From Hondaea fermentalgiana (lineage: Eukaryota; Sar; Bigyra; Thraustochytrida; Thraustochytriidae), in contig NPFB01000001.1 of NCBI GenBank assembly GCA_014084085.1, positions 468,604 to 532,603 of the forward strand: a stretch of DNA of 64,000 nucleotides, in the 5' to 3' direction. How positions within the stretch are numbered: the first letter of the stretch is position 1; each line of letters begins with the position of its first letter. This document shows, one piece after another, positions 46,284-59,200 of this stretch. The position numbers and the translations under genes are program-made. The notes under the pieces are model-generated. The model was not told the origin of the DNA. It saw only the letters and a list, made by a program, of their open reading frames with translations, and searched no databases.

Positions 46284-49200
46284 CCTTTGAAGGTTATACC
46301 TGAAAAAAAAAAAAAAAAAAGAAGGGGGTTGGCTTGCTTAGAATTGGGCAAACAATGCAGAAGCCCTGGTGAGCTGTCGTCTGAAGTGAATGAATGAGAG
46401 TAAATCAATCGTGTGCTGTTGTTGTTGATTCTTGCTTTGCTTGTTTGGTTTCTTACCGCTTCTTTTGACAGACAAGACAAGACGATGTAAAAAAAAGCTG
46501 ACTTTGAAATGATCAGCTGACAACTTGTGTCAAATGTGATAAATCGACCTGAGAGCTTTTCAAGGTCAAACGGGGCGTATTTATTGGAGCCAAAACAAAT
46601 ATTGAGGCGCAACGCGGAGTCATCGATTGCTGGGCTAGGCTCGACAAATTCCACGTCTTAACTTTCAAGAATAGAGCTCAGTCCTGAGGTCATTCAGAAA
46701 ACTCTGATTTGACCCATGTAAACAACAGCACCATTTTCTCTCATGCAAAGGCCATCTTTAACTCATCATCAACAACACAGCGCTTCATGTTATTGCCCAA
46801 CACAACATCTCGAGTCCTTATGACCGGACAGCGTCACTCTTTGAACCAAAGAAGGGGTTAAACCGTCAAACCTGCTCTTGTCATCCAGTCACGTTCTCCT
46901 TAGTACATCGCCAGCACAGATTGGCCTCCTTTTCGAGAGATCGCAACGCCATGATCGCCTTCGATTGCGCGAGAGAGCGAGGGTGGAAAAGGTGCCTGTG
47001 TGCAACGAACACCACCTGCAACAGAAGCAAGCCGATTAGCTGAAAGCCACAAAAGGGGGTTATGCAATCAGTAGAGCCCGAAAAACGATCGACGAAGCAT
47101 TGCAGAGTCAGCATACTTTGCGTGCGCAACGCCGAAAGACCGTGCGAAACGCAAATAGCTTGTGGCCATGCAAAGCTCCCGATACTGTGGCCATCATGGT
47201 GAGGGAAAAAACTGCAAGTATACGTGGCCCGAGAAATTGGGTGACTTGAAGGGCTCTGACAGAGGCCACGATTCAGACAAATAGGCTTCACCCGTCCTTA
47301 TTCAGTAGCGGATGAAAGGCCGATCTGCATGAATGAAATGCAGCGTGTCAATGGCACGAGCACTCTTGGACAGAATAGATGAACGCGATGAACTGACAAA
47401 TGCAGCAAAAGGCCAGTTGCGCGCAACTTGAAAGAGGCCAGCTAGCTCACTATCAAGCTGCGAGGAGGCAAGTAAGGGGCGAGAGTCATCGCCAGCATCA
47501 TCTCCTCGGCAGGCGACCGACAGCGAGAGCTAGCAAGTTGAGCAAGAAGGCTCGGCTAGCGATCCTCTCCGCTACGTCCATCAAAACCTGGGGAGAAATG
47601 AGCTTCGAGCATCGCGATGCCTGCTCGCGATGAAGCAGGCTCGCATACCACTTTTCAACTCGCGTGCATCGCTCGGGCCGCTAGAAAGCACTTTGCCTGG
47701 TGTGTATGATCGGGCGAAAAGCGGGACCTGGGCCGACAAAAGGGGAAATGTAAGTGCTGCCAATTTCTCAAAGCATGGCGGGGCAAATTTTAAAAGTTAA
47801 TTCGGTTTCGTGCAATGACCTGGACCGGGTGTCCTTATGGCGCGTGCAGGAGGTTGCGGCTCGGAACTTTGGCGATCGATCTGTGGACGGACTTCAAACG
47901 AGCGAGTGTCCACACCTCTCCTCTGGACAGAATGTAGCGCCTGGCGACTTGTGGACCGTCTCCGATTACTACTGCACGCGTGCTTCCGTCTTGGACTCGT
48001 TGGATTGGGAAGGCAAAGGCAGTTTCACACTCGTAAAAAGGCCGGCCACACGGGACACGAGGAGAATAATCGGGGGGGACGAGTCCGTTCGCAATCGGTC
48101 AGCTCATGAGGAAGAATCATGGCGTGAGGCCTGCTGCAGCCGCAGCTGCTACTTCTGGGGCCACCTTTTGGAAACTCGAAATACTTTTTCTTGCGTGCTA
48201 CAGCTGGCAGTGTCCATGGTGGCTGGCCAGCGCGATGGTTCGCGTGCTCGCTCAAGTGCCACTTTCAAGCCCCCACTTGGGCCTGGCGGATGCAGTTTTC
48301 GTTGCTCGTGCTCGAGGGGCCATGGAGGCTGGCTGGCCAGCTGGTTGGCTGGCTAGCTTTTGCTGATGTAGCACAAGCGACGAACATAGCACGAGCGAGC
48401 AGCGACGGGGTCAGAATCCAATTCTTTGAAGAATTAATTCAAAGGAGATAAGCCAAGCAGGCTTGCGTTCAAAATTCCTCTTTGCTGCCAAAGAGCCGAA
48501 GGAAACATCGGGGTTCGATTGGCTTGCCGATTTTGTTAGAAAGATTGCTGTCGATTGACCGGTCGTGATCGAGACTTTCACGCCGCTACAGGAAGACGGA
48601 GGGTTGAAAGACGATGCCTTGTTGCGGTATTGGCCTGCAAGTAGGTCCTGAGCCTTGCAAAAAGAAGCGATGCGGCCAATACAGCATTTTGACGAGATTC
48701 TATTCTCTGCGGCCAGCTCAACGCATGGCACAGCACTTTGCAGCTCGCACCAAAGTCTGTGCAAGCTGGAAACGACCGTTGTGTTCTTGCAATAGCTTGC
48801 AGTCCCAATGCCAGAAACTATGGTTTTTCTTTTTCGCAGAGGTGGTTTACTTTCGCTGCCGGCCATACCACGTACGTCGATCGGTCTGACTTACATTTGC
48901 ATTCTTTCGTGTGTAGGAAGAGGCTCTGCTTCCTCTACAGACTGCCGTCGGCCCTCCATGACTTGGCCTGAACTGCTGCCAGGCGTCCCGGCCGGCCCCA
49001 GCACGGGTTTTCGTGCGCTTGACGGCGCATTTTCGGGTCACTTTATTGTACGATGGAAGTCGGGCCTCACTTTCTTGCTTGCCCGTCTCACAACAGCTTT
49101 TCTTGGCCTGCAGTCCACAGTGGTGTCGAATGAACCTGCCTGACCAGGCCACTAGCCTGCCACCGTTCGCTCGCTTGAATGATCTCCTCCTGCTGCTGCT

Positions 49201-49700
49201 GCTGCTGCCGTTGTTTTTGTCCCCATTCATCTGGCTACTGTTAGGTAAAGTTGTTCCATCGCGATTTTGGGCACTTTAATCAGGTCCAGATTTCGCCTCC
49301 GCTCGACCATTTGCCGGGCGCGAGTCTTGCAGATCTTGGTCGGATTCGCGCCTTTTGCACCACCTTGCATGCTCTTGGTCCCTCCCTTCCTGGCCAGCGA
49401 GCTTGACGCCAATTTCTTTTTTTTTTTGTCTGCATCTGCTCAAGCACTTGCATCTTAGCACTTGCACTGCACGCACTGTCCTCGACTGGCAGCTATCAAA
49501 ATATTCATTTTCATCAACCAACTTGCGGTTTGTCGCTGCCACGAAAGATGATATGACACGAACTTCACGAGAGGCCTGCAGTGATCTAGGCAGGCTTCAC
49601 TTTCGCCCTGGAGCCTGCCGCGATTCGCTCTGAGATCTGACCCCGCCTGCCGCCACACCACTGCTTTTACGCCGCGCCTCCGTTCTTCTTCTTACTGGTA
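46284..49700. other. 3.4-kb region without a recognisable gene (moderate GC half)
   Basis: An A18 run lies at about 46303-46320, some 20 bases past the acyltransferase stop. Beyond, the sequence has moderate GC and many stop codons. The longest ORFs (136-200 codons, for example minus strand 46881-47291 and plus strand 47754-48356) carry no recognisable domain. A cluster of GGCTGGCCAGC-like words with palindromic character occurs at 48220-48360. I see no tRNA or 5S-like fold. Confidence 0.45.
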
Positions 49701-52700
49701 CCTTTCCCTGTCGCTTCAAAGCGACCAACCGAGCATCACTTGTGAGTGATGCATGAATGATGAGTAAGAGCGAGCAAGGCCGGCGCTTTGTCCAATTTAC
49801 TTCCATTCGCCCTCTCGACCGATCGATCGGTCATCTTCGTTCGCTTCACGCCGTCTGATCGCGCCTGCGCGCACTCACCATTCCCGCACGCCCGCGCACT
49901 CCACAAGGTACGCCCGCCCGGTCGCCCCCGGCACCTCCTCTCTCGCCGCCCTTTTCGCATTCTCAACGACGCCATCCGTCCCACTCACTCCTCAGCCTCT
50001 GGCCGCTGGGACGCGCGCCGCAGCCGCGCCGCGACCCACAGCAACCACATCTGCACGCGCTGCGGTGAGAATCCCCACAGCTTATCGGAAGGACCGACAA
50101 GCGCCCGGGCTGCGGGGTTAGGGGTTCAGTGCGGCGGCGGGAATTCTGGCTAATAATTGCGCCACGTGCCCTTGCTTCCAGTTCCGGAGCGGAGCGTGAA
50201 GGCGCAGCCGGAACAGCCGGGCGAGTTCACGATCGAGGGAGGAGGAGAGAGGAGGGTGTGAGCAGGGAGAGCGAGAGTCCTCGGAGGGTGGGCGAAAAGG
50301 GCGCGAGGAAGAAAGACGGCCGGGTCACGCGCATCAAGCGAGGCGGAAACGGCAGGCAAGCAGCAGCAGCAGCCGTGGCCGGCCGGAAGGATGGAAACCA
50401 GCGGCAACGACGGGCGGTTTCTTGGGTTTGGTTGGTTATTCGAATGTCGGACGCGGCCGGCCTTCCTTGACTCGGTCTTCTGCCGCTTCTCGGGTGGTGA
50501 TATGTGTGACTGTGTGTGGACAGCGTCGGTGGTTATACGCACGGGCGCCGCATCCAATCTGGCTGGCCGCAGCCGGGAGTGTCCACACCATCGTCGCATA
50601 GGCGGCCAAGCGAGGCGCTTCGGGTTTCGAGTGTTCCGAAGTCGAAGGCGAAGAAAGGGCAGCGCGAGTCTTGACCGGGCAAAGACGAGAGTCCCTCCGA
50701 GGCCACGGCCCGGAAGAGCTCGTCCCGCGACTTCAGACGGAGCCTCCCTGCTGGTTGCGTTGCAACCTGGCAGCTGCAGCTGCAGGACAGACTCAGCTGC
50801 GGAGACGAACTCGGACTCGCAGACTCGGGGTATTCGGCCGGCCCCTTTCAACTCGAAGAAAGACAGACCTAACTAACGAAGAAGAAGAAGAAAAGGGCGG
50901 CGAAAGAGAGCAAGTTGGGTATAGGTAAGTCAAGTCAATCCACCAAGGCAAGGCAAGGCAAGGCAAGAAAGCGAGCGACGCTGTAATGAATGCGCGCGCC
51001 TGCGACGGCGTGTGGCGGCGCAACTTCGCTGCGACTGGCCGGACGGACGAGCGAGGAAGAGTTGAGGTTGAACGAGGGAGCGAGGGAGGGAGGGAGGGAG
51101 GCATGAATGTATGAAAGGAGGGAGATCTTGCGAGGGAATTCGGACCTTGCTCGGCGAATCGTCGGCGCGCGATGATGCGATTTTGTGAGAAAGAACCCGG
51201 CGCCGCCTGAGTCTCCCCTGCCCCCCTCCGCGCGCTGTCAGCCCCCGTCTACCCAGGGGTATGAAAGAGCCCACACGCGCCCGAGTGCGGGCCAGTCCTC
51301 CCATCCCTTGCCGAGTGGGAGCCCCCTGGCGGCGGTCGCGCTGTGGGTGCGCGCCTCCAAGTGCCGCCCCTGCTCCTGCGGCCTTTCTCTCGCGCCTCCG
51401 CAGGCCGCCCTCGCTCGCTCCTCGAGCCCGGCCGCGGCTCCCTCGCGCCCTCGCGCTTCGCTCTCCCCCTCCGCGCGTCCAGCCATGCATGCGTCCACCC
51501 GCATCCCGGGCCTCGCGCGCAGCAGCAGCAGCGCACGGCAGGCAGGAGCGGCGTCTCGCAGGCCTCTCGCAGGCGTCGACCGGGGCTTCCCGGTGGCGTA
51601 CGCAGCGCCCGCCGCTCCAGCCCTCCCTCGTTCACATCACCCAAGCCGCCAAAAAAATCCACATCATCACACAACCAGCACTGGCGAGGCCGAGCGGTGC
51701 GGATCGCGCCCTTCTCCCCCTGCTCCCTTCCCGCGCTGGCCAGCCCGCTCCTGCTCGCAGTGTCGGGTGGGATTGGCGTGCGCGCCGTGTGCCGCAGCCT
51801 GCGCTGACCCGGCGTGACGAGAAAAGCAGAAACAGGGACCCAAGCGCAGCCTCGCGCGGGTCGCGCGTGCGCCGCACCCAACGGACGCGGCTGCGATCAA
51901 TGAGGATGGAGCCGTGCTTGCATGCGCGGGGGCTGGCGCACGCGTGCGCCGGGGCGGCCGGCGGCGGTTGCGCGGTCCAGGATGCGCTGCGCCGGGAGGG
52001 CCGCGCGGGCGAATGCCGGGGCTGGCTAGGCTAGGCTTGGGCTGGATTGCGGCGACGGCGACGTGAGCGCAGGGCCGGTGCAGACAATCGCCCGAGGAGA
52101 GCGGGGCGAGCGAAGCCGAGGGCGGCCAGCGGCTGCGGCGCAACGAAGATCGTGCGGCGCACGCTGCTACATTGTGCAGTGCAGTGCAGTGCGTGCGTGC
52201 GTGCGTGCGAGCGGGCGATGCATTCTTCGACGTCGATGCCGTCGACGGTGCCCTGCGATGCCATGCGATGCCATGCCGTGCCATGCGAAGAAGACGATGC
52301 CGCGAACGTGGACCCCGTGCACGCACACGCATCGCACCGCATCGCACCGCATCGCATCGCGCGAGGATCGACAGCTCGAGCGACGGACGGCGGCACGGGC
52401 CCGCGGCCGACTGACCAAAGTGCGGGCAGCCAGCTTGACAGCAGCTGCAGCTGACTGACGTTCGCCGGAAGCAAGCCAGCCAACGAGGAAGAAAAAGAAG
52501 AAACAGAAGAAGAAGGGAAAAACAGCAGCGCGGGATTCTGAAAAACATCCCGCGGGGACGTGGCGAGATCGTCCCAAGCGGCGCAGCTCGTGGACGGCAG
52601 GCAGCCGCTGCCGCGCCGAGAAAAACGCCCGAGCCGGCCCAAGCTCCGCCGCCCACGCCCGACATTCGCCGCCGCCCGAGCCCGATGGAGTCCGCATCCG

Positions 52701-53849
52701 AGAGCGAGCCGAGCAACCGAGCAAAGGGTTGGTTGGTTGAAGCAGAATATGAGCTCAGGCCGAGCGAATCCAGCTTGAGCTTGAGCTTGAGCTCGAGCTC
52801 GAAGAAAACTTGACCTTGACCTCCTTCCAATGCAACCCGGAGGGAAAAAAAAAAAAAAAAGTCGGGGACGGAGGCTCCGTGTCCCGGCCGGTTTTGGCTG
52901 GCTGCCTGAAGCGACAGCGAATTGACTTGCGTTGCGAGGCTGTCTCGCGCTCGCGGAGAGGGCTGCAGAGTCCAGTTTGCGCAGACGTGCGGAGCGGGCG
53001 GGCGGCTGCGCCTCGCGGTCATGCAGCCGCTGCAGGCAGCTGCAGTCGAGCGCAGCCGTGGTCGAGCCAGCTAGCTGCCTGCCGTGCCGCGCAGACGATG
53101 CGACTTGCAAGAAAAAGAATGAGCGGCCGGCTTGGAAGGCGCGGGCAGGAAGGAAGGAAAAAAGGAAGGGAGGAAGAAAAAGAATGGAAGTCAGCGCAGC
53201 CGCGCACGCCAGTCGGTTCGTTGGGAAGAACGGCGGGAGAGGTGCCGGAAAGTGGAGCGAGGAAAAAAGCGCCCCAGAAGGCAAACAGACTGACAGACTC
53301 AGCGGAAATGAGGAGCGCCCGCCTCCACTCGCTTCCCTCCCTCTGCACGAGCAGCCCATCCCATCCGGACTTTCTTTCCCGCGTCTGTGCTGCGTGCAAG
53401 AACTTGGACGGAAAGAAAAGAAAAAAGAAAGAAAAGGGAAAAGGAAAAAAGAAAAGGTAGCCGGAAGCAAGGAGGGGACGGGGGCGCGCTGTCCAGCGAC
53501 GGGCGCATGTTCCCAGTAGGGACCAGGGGGGACGGGTCGCGGGCGTGCCCTTGTCGCCTCTCCACGGGCCAGGCCAGGCCAGGCCAGGCTTGGCGCTTGG
53601 TTGCTTTACTTGCTTGCTTGCTGGCTGGCTGCAGCTGCTGCCTTGGAGTCGGGACAAACAAAGAAACAAACAAAAGCAAACAAGCAGGAGCAGGAGCAGG
53701 AGCCGAAGCCAAAGCCAGGCCAACCAGCCAGGGCAAAGCAAACCCGAAACAGCTCAACCAAGCCGCTCGAACAGAGCAAGCAAACCCGAATCGATCGATC
53801 GATTGAGTGAGCAGAGCAGAGCAGCCGAGCAAACTAAACTACAGCAACC
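49701..53849. other. 4.1-kb region without a recognisable gene (GC-rich, repeat-dense half)
   Basis: GC-rich spacer with AAGGC repeats near 50945-50970, GGGA repeats near 51073-51102, a dense block of GTGC/ATGCC/CGCAT microrepeats at about 52180-52365, an A-run near 52844-52860, and GGCCA repeats near 53562-53590. Several 450-480 codon ORFs cross the minus strand but are low-complexity shadows. The last several hundred bases are promoter/5' UTR of transporter paralog 2. Confidence 0.45.
52180..52365. repeat. Dense block of short tandem repeats
   Basis: Successive short arrays: GCAGT units, then GTGC units (about 52190-52210), then GATGCCATGC-type decamers (about 52250-52290), then CGCATCGCAC-type decamers (about 52325-52360). 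Units are related by a shared GC-rich tetramer core. Confidence 0.8.
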
Positions 53850-55574
53850 ATGCTGGGCCAAGAGGACGACAACACGTCCATGGACATCACGGCCGCGCAG
53901 CCGAATGCCAACAAGAAGCCGACCACCGGCAACGTCACTCCCGCCGAGGTCGCGCCTCTCCCCAGCGATGCGCCGCAGCGCAAGCTCAACGCGTACACGC
54001 TCCTCATCCTCCTCGCCGCCATCCTCGGTGGCATGATCTTCGGCCTCGATATTGGTACCGCCGCCACCATGTCGAACCGCTACTTTCGCCAGGAAATGGG
54101 CATCCCTGTCCTCGAGCCCGGCCAAAAGGACTCGGACGAGACCACGAACCAGATCTCCCAATTCACCTACATTTTCCACATCGCCACCCTCGTTGGCGCA
54201 CCTTTTGCCGGCTACATCACTGATCGCCTCGGCCGCAAGCTGGTCATCAACCTTGCCGCCGCCATCTTCCTTGCGGGTTCCATCTGGCAGGTCCTTGCCG
54301 GTCTCATCAGCCCGGACTTTGCTTGGGAGAGCGTCATCCTCGGCCGCGCCGTCGGTGGCATCGGCAACGGCTTCATCCTCACCATGGCTCCCGTCTACAC
54401 CGCCGAGCTCGCCCCCGCTGAGTGGCGTGGTAAGTCCATCACCTTCTTCCAGCTCGCCATCACCATTGGTATCTTTGTCATGGCCATCTACAACGAGCGC
54501 ATGGAGGACGTCGAATGGGGCTGGCGCCTCGGCATTGCCCTGCAGTGCATCCCCTGCGCCCTCATCATTCTTCTTACCGTGTCTGTGCTTCCCGAGTCCC
54601 CTCGCTGGCTCATCAAGATGGGCCGCCACGACGAGGCCGAGACTGCTCTCCGCAAGCTTGCTGCCGGCACCCCGGAAGCCGACAAGGCCGTCTCCTACGA
54701 GATGAACCAGATCCGCGCCGAGGTCGATGCCGAAGAGTCCGTGGGACAGGGTACCTTTGGCGAGCTCTTCCAGCGTGAGAACCTCCCTTCGCTTCTCTGC
54801 GGTGCTGGCGTCGCCTTCTCCCAGAACGTCACCGGCGTCAACTTCTTCATGTCTTACGCCACCACCCTCTTCAACTCGCTCGATCTCGACCCCTTCACCT
54901 ACGATCTTGGACTCAAGGCTGTCAACGTGATGGCTACCTTCATTGCCCTCCCGCTTATTGACCGCATGGGCCGCAAGTTCCTCACCGTCTGGGGCACCTT
55001 CTTCACCGTCGTTGCCTTCTTCCTCATTGGCATTGTCATTGTCGGCACGGGCGTCGACGTCAACGTCACGGATGCCGACAGCAAGACCCGCTCGGTCCAG
55101 CTCTTCTGCGTTGCCATGGTCTTCCTCTTCCAGGTCGTCTTTGCCTGCACCCTCGGCCCGCTCGGCTGGGTCGTGCCCTCGGAGGCCTACCCGCTTCGCC
55201 TCCGTGGTGTCGGCATGTCCTTTTCCGTCAGCTCCAACATCTTCACTAACATCATCCTCGGCGACGTTGGCTACCTTGCCATGTACAGTGCCACCAGCCT
55301 CCAGGCCATGATGTTCATTTGCGTTGGCCTCAACCTTGTTGTCACCGTTCCCACGGTCATCTTCCTCCAGCCCGAAACCAAGGGTCTCTCCATGGAGGAC
55401 CTCCGCAAGGTCTTTGCCTACGAGAAGGGCGGCAACGCCGCCAAGGGCCACGGTACCCTCGCCGAGTTCTACTCGCGCAACTTCAAGCAGACCATGCAGA
55501 TCTTCACCTGCCGCGCTGCCGACACCTCCATGGGCATGGACCGCTTCAAAAATGCCCCCAACCCTTCCGTCTAA
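53850..55574 (+). CDS. MFS sugar porter family transporter (paralog 2), 574 aa
   Basis: Twelve-helix sugar porter. Landmarks: a 45-residue hydrophilic N-terminus, FGLDIGTAATMSN in TM1, DRLGRKLV near 125, PESPRWLIK near 248, SQNVTGVNFFMSYATTLF near 322, WVVPSEAYPLRLRGVG, LQPETKGLSMEDLRKVFAYEKGG near 508, and a C-terminal Cys-containing tail ending in FKNAPNPSV. Strong C-ending codon preference (for example CTC, GCC) runs through the gene and is more pronounced than in paralog 1, suggesting high expression. The start context CAACCATGC is favourable. Loss of the second Gln in the QQxSGxN motif is shared with the other two paralogs. Substrate unknown. Confidence 0.94.
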   Translation: MLGQEDDNTSMDITAAQPNANKKPTTGNVTPAEVAPLPSDAPQRKLNAYTLLILLAAILGGMIFGLDIGTAATMSNRYFRQEMGIPVLEPGQKDSDETTNQISQFTYIFHIATLVGAPFAGYITDRLGRKLVINLAAAIFLAGSIWQVLAGLISPDFAWESVILGRAVGGIGNGFILTMAPVYTAELAPAEWRGKSITFFQLAITIGIFVMAIYNERMEDVEWGWRLGIALQCIPCALIILLTVSVLPESPRWLIKMGRHDEAETALRKLAAGTPEADKAVSYEMNQIRAEVDAEESVGQGTFGELFQRENLPSLLCGAGVAFSQNVTGVNFFMSYATTLFNSLDLDPFTYDLGLKAVNVMATFIALPLIDRMGRKFLTVWGTFFTVVAFFLIGIVIVGTGVDVNVTDADSKTRSVQLFCVAMVFLFQVVFACTLGPLGWVVPSEAYPLRLRGVGMSFSVSSNIFTNIILGDVGYLAMYSATSLQAMMFICVGLNLVVTVPTVIFLQPETKGLSMEDLRKVFAYEKGGNAAKGHGTLAEFYSRNFKQTMQIFTCRAADTSMGMDRFKNAPNPSV

Positions 55575-58418
55575 GCGTGGAATCAATAAGCGCACTTTCG
55601 GAATGGCGAGCCCTCTCCGTTCGCGATGCTGGGCATGGGGAAAATGAGATAGCCAGCAAGTCTGCTGTTCCTCCTTCATTGCCTGCTTGCACCACGTTTG
55701 GCCTTCGGGTCGCTCCCTCCCTACGTTGCTTTTTCTGTTCCTAATTCTGCCCGGTCTGCAGAATACCTCAACAAGCTGTGTGGCGCCTCGCTTTTTAAGT
55801 CCGCACGATTGTTGGGGGTTTCTTTGCTCTCTCTTGGATCGAACACGTGATGCATGAGAACGCATAGCACGGCCCTCGGCATCTTCAACCCCTTTTCAAT
55901 TATAACTCTATTTTGCAATACCAAACATTCACCACAAAATACAGTGCGTGCCTCCAATTCTTGCATGCTGCTTGAAAAACGAAGAAGCAAGGGTTGCAAG
56001 CAATAATTCACAGATTGAGAGGGAGATGCCTCTAAGCATCTTGAAGCATGCTCAAATCACCCAAACGAGATGCAGGCGCTTGCGTCGCAAACAAGCATTC
56101 AATGATGATTTTTTGCGAAAGGAGATCGAAATCCTTTTCTGCTGCCTCTGTGACCGCTCGTGAATTTTGCAAAAGCATAGTTTGGGAAAGCCAAAGCAAA
56201 ATAACGCAACTTGGGAAAAACCAACAATTGCGCAAAACGCAATACGATCGGGGCGTCCGCGCGCGCGAGCTGTGAGATACCGTTTGGCGCTAAGGAAAAA
56301 CACCAGAACGGGATCTCGGCCGCTCCGGGTCCTGTCAAAGTAGGTATAGTTGTTGGCAAAATAGCATCACAAAGAAGCCGCCTGCCTCGCTTGCCGAATA
56401 CTCCTCGCTCGATGCCACTTTCATGCACCGGTGGGCAGTCCTCCTCCCCGAAGCGGCTGCGCCCTCACCGCGAGCTGGCCCAGGTCTTCGCAGCGAGCTG
56501 GTTAGCCCCGTCCTCTGCTGCTGATCCTTGGCAGCAGACACATACTTGCTGCCATCGTCGCGACCCGCGCCAGACGTGCCGAAGTTGCAGTTCTGCTTCG
56601 GAAAAGCAGAAATGCTTCGTCCAGACTGTGAGCGCACCTGGGTAACGCATCATCGCGCGCAGGTCTTGGGTGACGCGCCACCGCATCGTCGCAGGGGGGT
56701 ACTTCGCGTGGTTCCGATGCATGAATTGGGGAGCGCAATGGGGTAATATTAGCACGTATCACACATATACTTCTAAAGTACCCCTGGGACGCATCAATTT
56801 TTGCTACCCGCGTATGCCACTCAACCTGGGGATGAGTGCTGGCTGTTTGCTGGCGCGGACGCGCACAAGTGGAGAAAAGGAGATGGCCCATTGAAAAAAG
56901 ACGGGAGAATTCGCGGAAAGACGAACAGCGTTGAAGAACGAAGGACCTCGAAGTACAGACAAATAAGAAGAAAGTCAAGTCCACTCGCGGGAAGATGACT
57001 CTGGAGGGGTAGGCCTCGACAGAAGCGTCAAAGTCACTTGCGGAAACACGGTCAGCGAGTATGAAAGCCATGGGACCTTCAGAAGAAGAAAGTAGTACTT
57101 TTACCCGGAGAGAGATGGCGAAATTAGTGTGACACTGGACCAGCAAAGGGATGCTGGAAACGAAAGCGGATGCCCTCGAGCCAAGTCTTTATGTTGCAAG
57201 CACGATTCTGGGTCATGGAGACGGAGAAAGGTGCGCCGCGAGCTTTGGCGGCGCAGCCGTGACGGCGTTGCTCCCTCTTTTACAAGCAACATGCACGAAT
57301 GAGCTGTGTATTGCTCGCATGACATTGCTTCGGAGAGTTGCTTTGCCTAGCGGCAAGCGAAGCCATGCCTGTTACTACTCTGGCTGATCTGCAAGCTTGA
57401 AGGCAACGCAGCATGACGACCGCATCGCACCAAGGCTGGGGTTCTGGATCCCGAAAACCAGCCGCGGATCGCGTGGCACGGTAGCCAGAACCCGCCTCAG
57501 CCTCTCGATGCGAGCGCCGAACCTTGGTGAAGGATAATCGATCGCCAGTGGCAGGCTTTGTGTTCGGCGGCAGCTGGCGCTGCTAACCCACGGTCGGAGA
57601 GCAAATATCAGATCCTTCTTTCGACCTGTACCCTCTGTAGCTGCAGCTGCGCTGGCAGCAGGCAGAAGGGAACCGTGTTCTCGCTGCCGACAGTGACTGC
57701 GACACCGAGTCGAGTTGATCGGCAGCAACCTACAAGCGACCAACCAAGCAACCAACCAACTGACCAACTAACCAACCAACCTGCCGTTTGTCCGTCGTAT
57801 TCTTTGCAGATGACGAGTGCAGGCAGGCTCGGAGGCTTGCTCTCTGCCACAGACGCGATCTTTCCAATGGCTCTGCTCTGCGGCTTTTGAAAGAGCGTAG
57901 AAGAAAAGGAAGAAAAAACGAACGAATGGACGACTCGAGCTGTCGGCAATGGACACCTGTCTCGAGGCCGATCCTGCCGCAGCCGCTGCCGCTGCAGCTT
58001 CTGCTGCCAGCAGCAGGCCGACAAGTCTGCGAGCGGATTCATAGCTCGCTCGCAAGCTCGACGTAATCAGCTGCACCAGCGGTCGAAACACGATGAAGAG
58101 CAAGTTCGTGCAGTCCGTTCTCGCTCCCTCCTTCCTTCTTTCCTTCCTTCCTCCCTGCATCCTTACCGCCTCGTCTCAGCCCTCCCAAGGCTTCTCGCCT
58201 CGCCTTACCTTGTCATGTCTGTCGCAGTCGCAGTCGCCGTCGTCGTCGCCGTGCCAGAGGCAAAGCTCAAGGCTGTCTCGATCGTCTGCGCCGCACTGCT
58301 GTCGCTGCGGGTGCGCCCCACAGCCGGACCGCCTCCCTCCATACTACGTCTACGCGGAGGGAGGAGACGCTGGGAAGACTTCGGGCGACTCGTCAAACCG
58401 CCACCGCGGCGGCGAGGG

Positions 58419-58420
<2 letters not shown>

Positions 58421-58452
<32 letters not shown>
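58421..58452. repeat. CTG trinucleotide repeat
   Basis: About ten uninterrupted CTG/GCT units in a gene-free region. Confidence 0.9.
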
Positions 58453-58455
<3 letters not shown>

Positions 58456-59170
58456 AGAGACGCCGGAGTGGCGGCTGCGACGCGAGCGGCAGCGGCAGCG
58501 GCTTCGAAGGCCGTCGGGGGCGCGCGGGGGATATTTCTGGCTCCGCCGCGGCCGGCAGCAGCCAGCAGCAGGGCCGGTCTGCTCTGAATCGCGGAATTCA
58601 GCCGGCAGCCAAGACCGCCGAGAGCTCTCCCGGAAACTGCCGCGTTCGTGCGCGCGGCGAGGCGCGGCTGGGCTGGGAAACAGAAGGCGTGAAGCTCGCT
58701 GCCGTTGCGTGTCGCGGTGTCAGGCGAGGCGCGAGGCGCGGAGAGGCAGCGAAGCGAAGGCGGCGTGATCCATTTTCGCGCGCGGCTGGGGACCCGACCC
58801 GGAGGAAGAGAGAGAAAAGGGGGAAGGGGGATGGTATAACTTGCTTTGTAGCTGCAACTACCTGGCCAGGTCTCGCCGCAGGCTGCACGTTTGTATGTCA
58901 TGTCTGTCTGTATGTCACAGCGCTTCCACGTTTGACCGACCATGGCGACTCGCGCAAGGCTTCACGACGTCAAGCCATCGTGCACGGAGCGACTCGAGCG
59001 GTCGTCCGCAAGTCGGCTCAACGCAACGCAACCCGGCCGCTTGCTACTTTCTTCGCGCCCGCCTCGAAATCGAAACTCCTATACTTCGATCAATCGATCC
59101 ACCATGGCCACTGGCAGCCGCCGCGGCAAGGACCCCGAGCAACAATGACCGGCGGAGTCGCTCTGCTCCG

Positions 59171-59200
59171 CAGCCCAGCCCAGCCCAGCCCAGCCCAGCC
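59171..59200. repeat. CAGCC pentanucleotide repeat, 6 copies
   Basis: Six perfect CAGCC units in the GC-rich half of the intergenic region. Confidence 0.9.

Noticed and set aside
48505..48530. GGTTCGATT word resembling a tRNA T loop
   Set aside because: No flanking stems, anticodon arm or acceptor stem could be formed around it.
52031..53470. 479-codon minus-strand ORF
   Set aside because: Phe/Leu/Ser runs are reverse complements of A- and AAG-rich tracts; no domain and no ortholog-like block.
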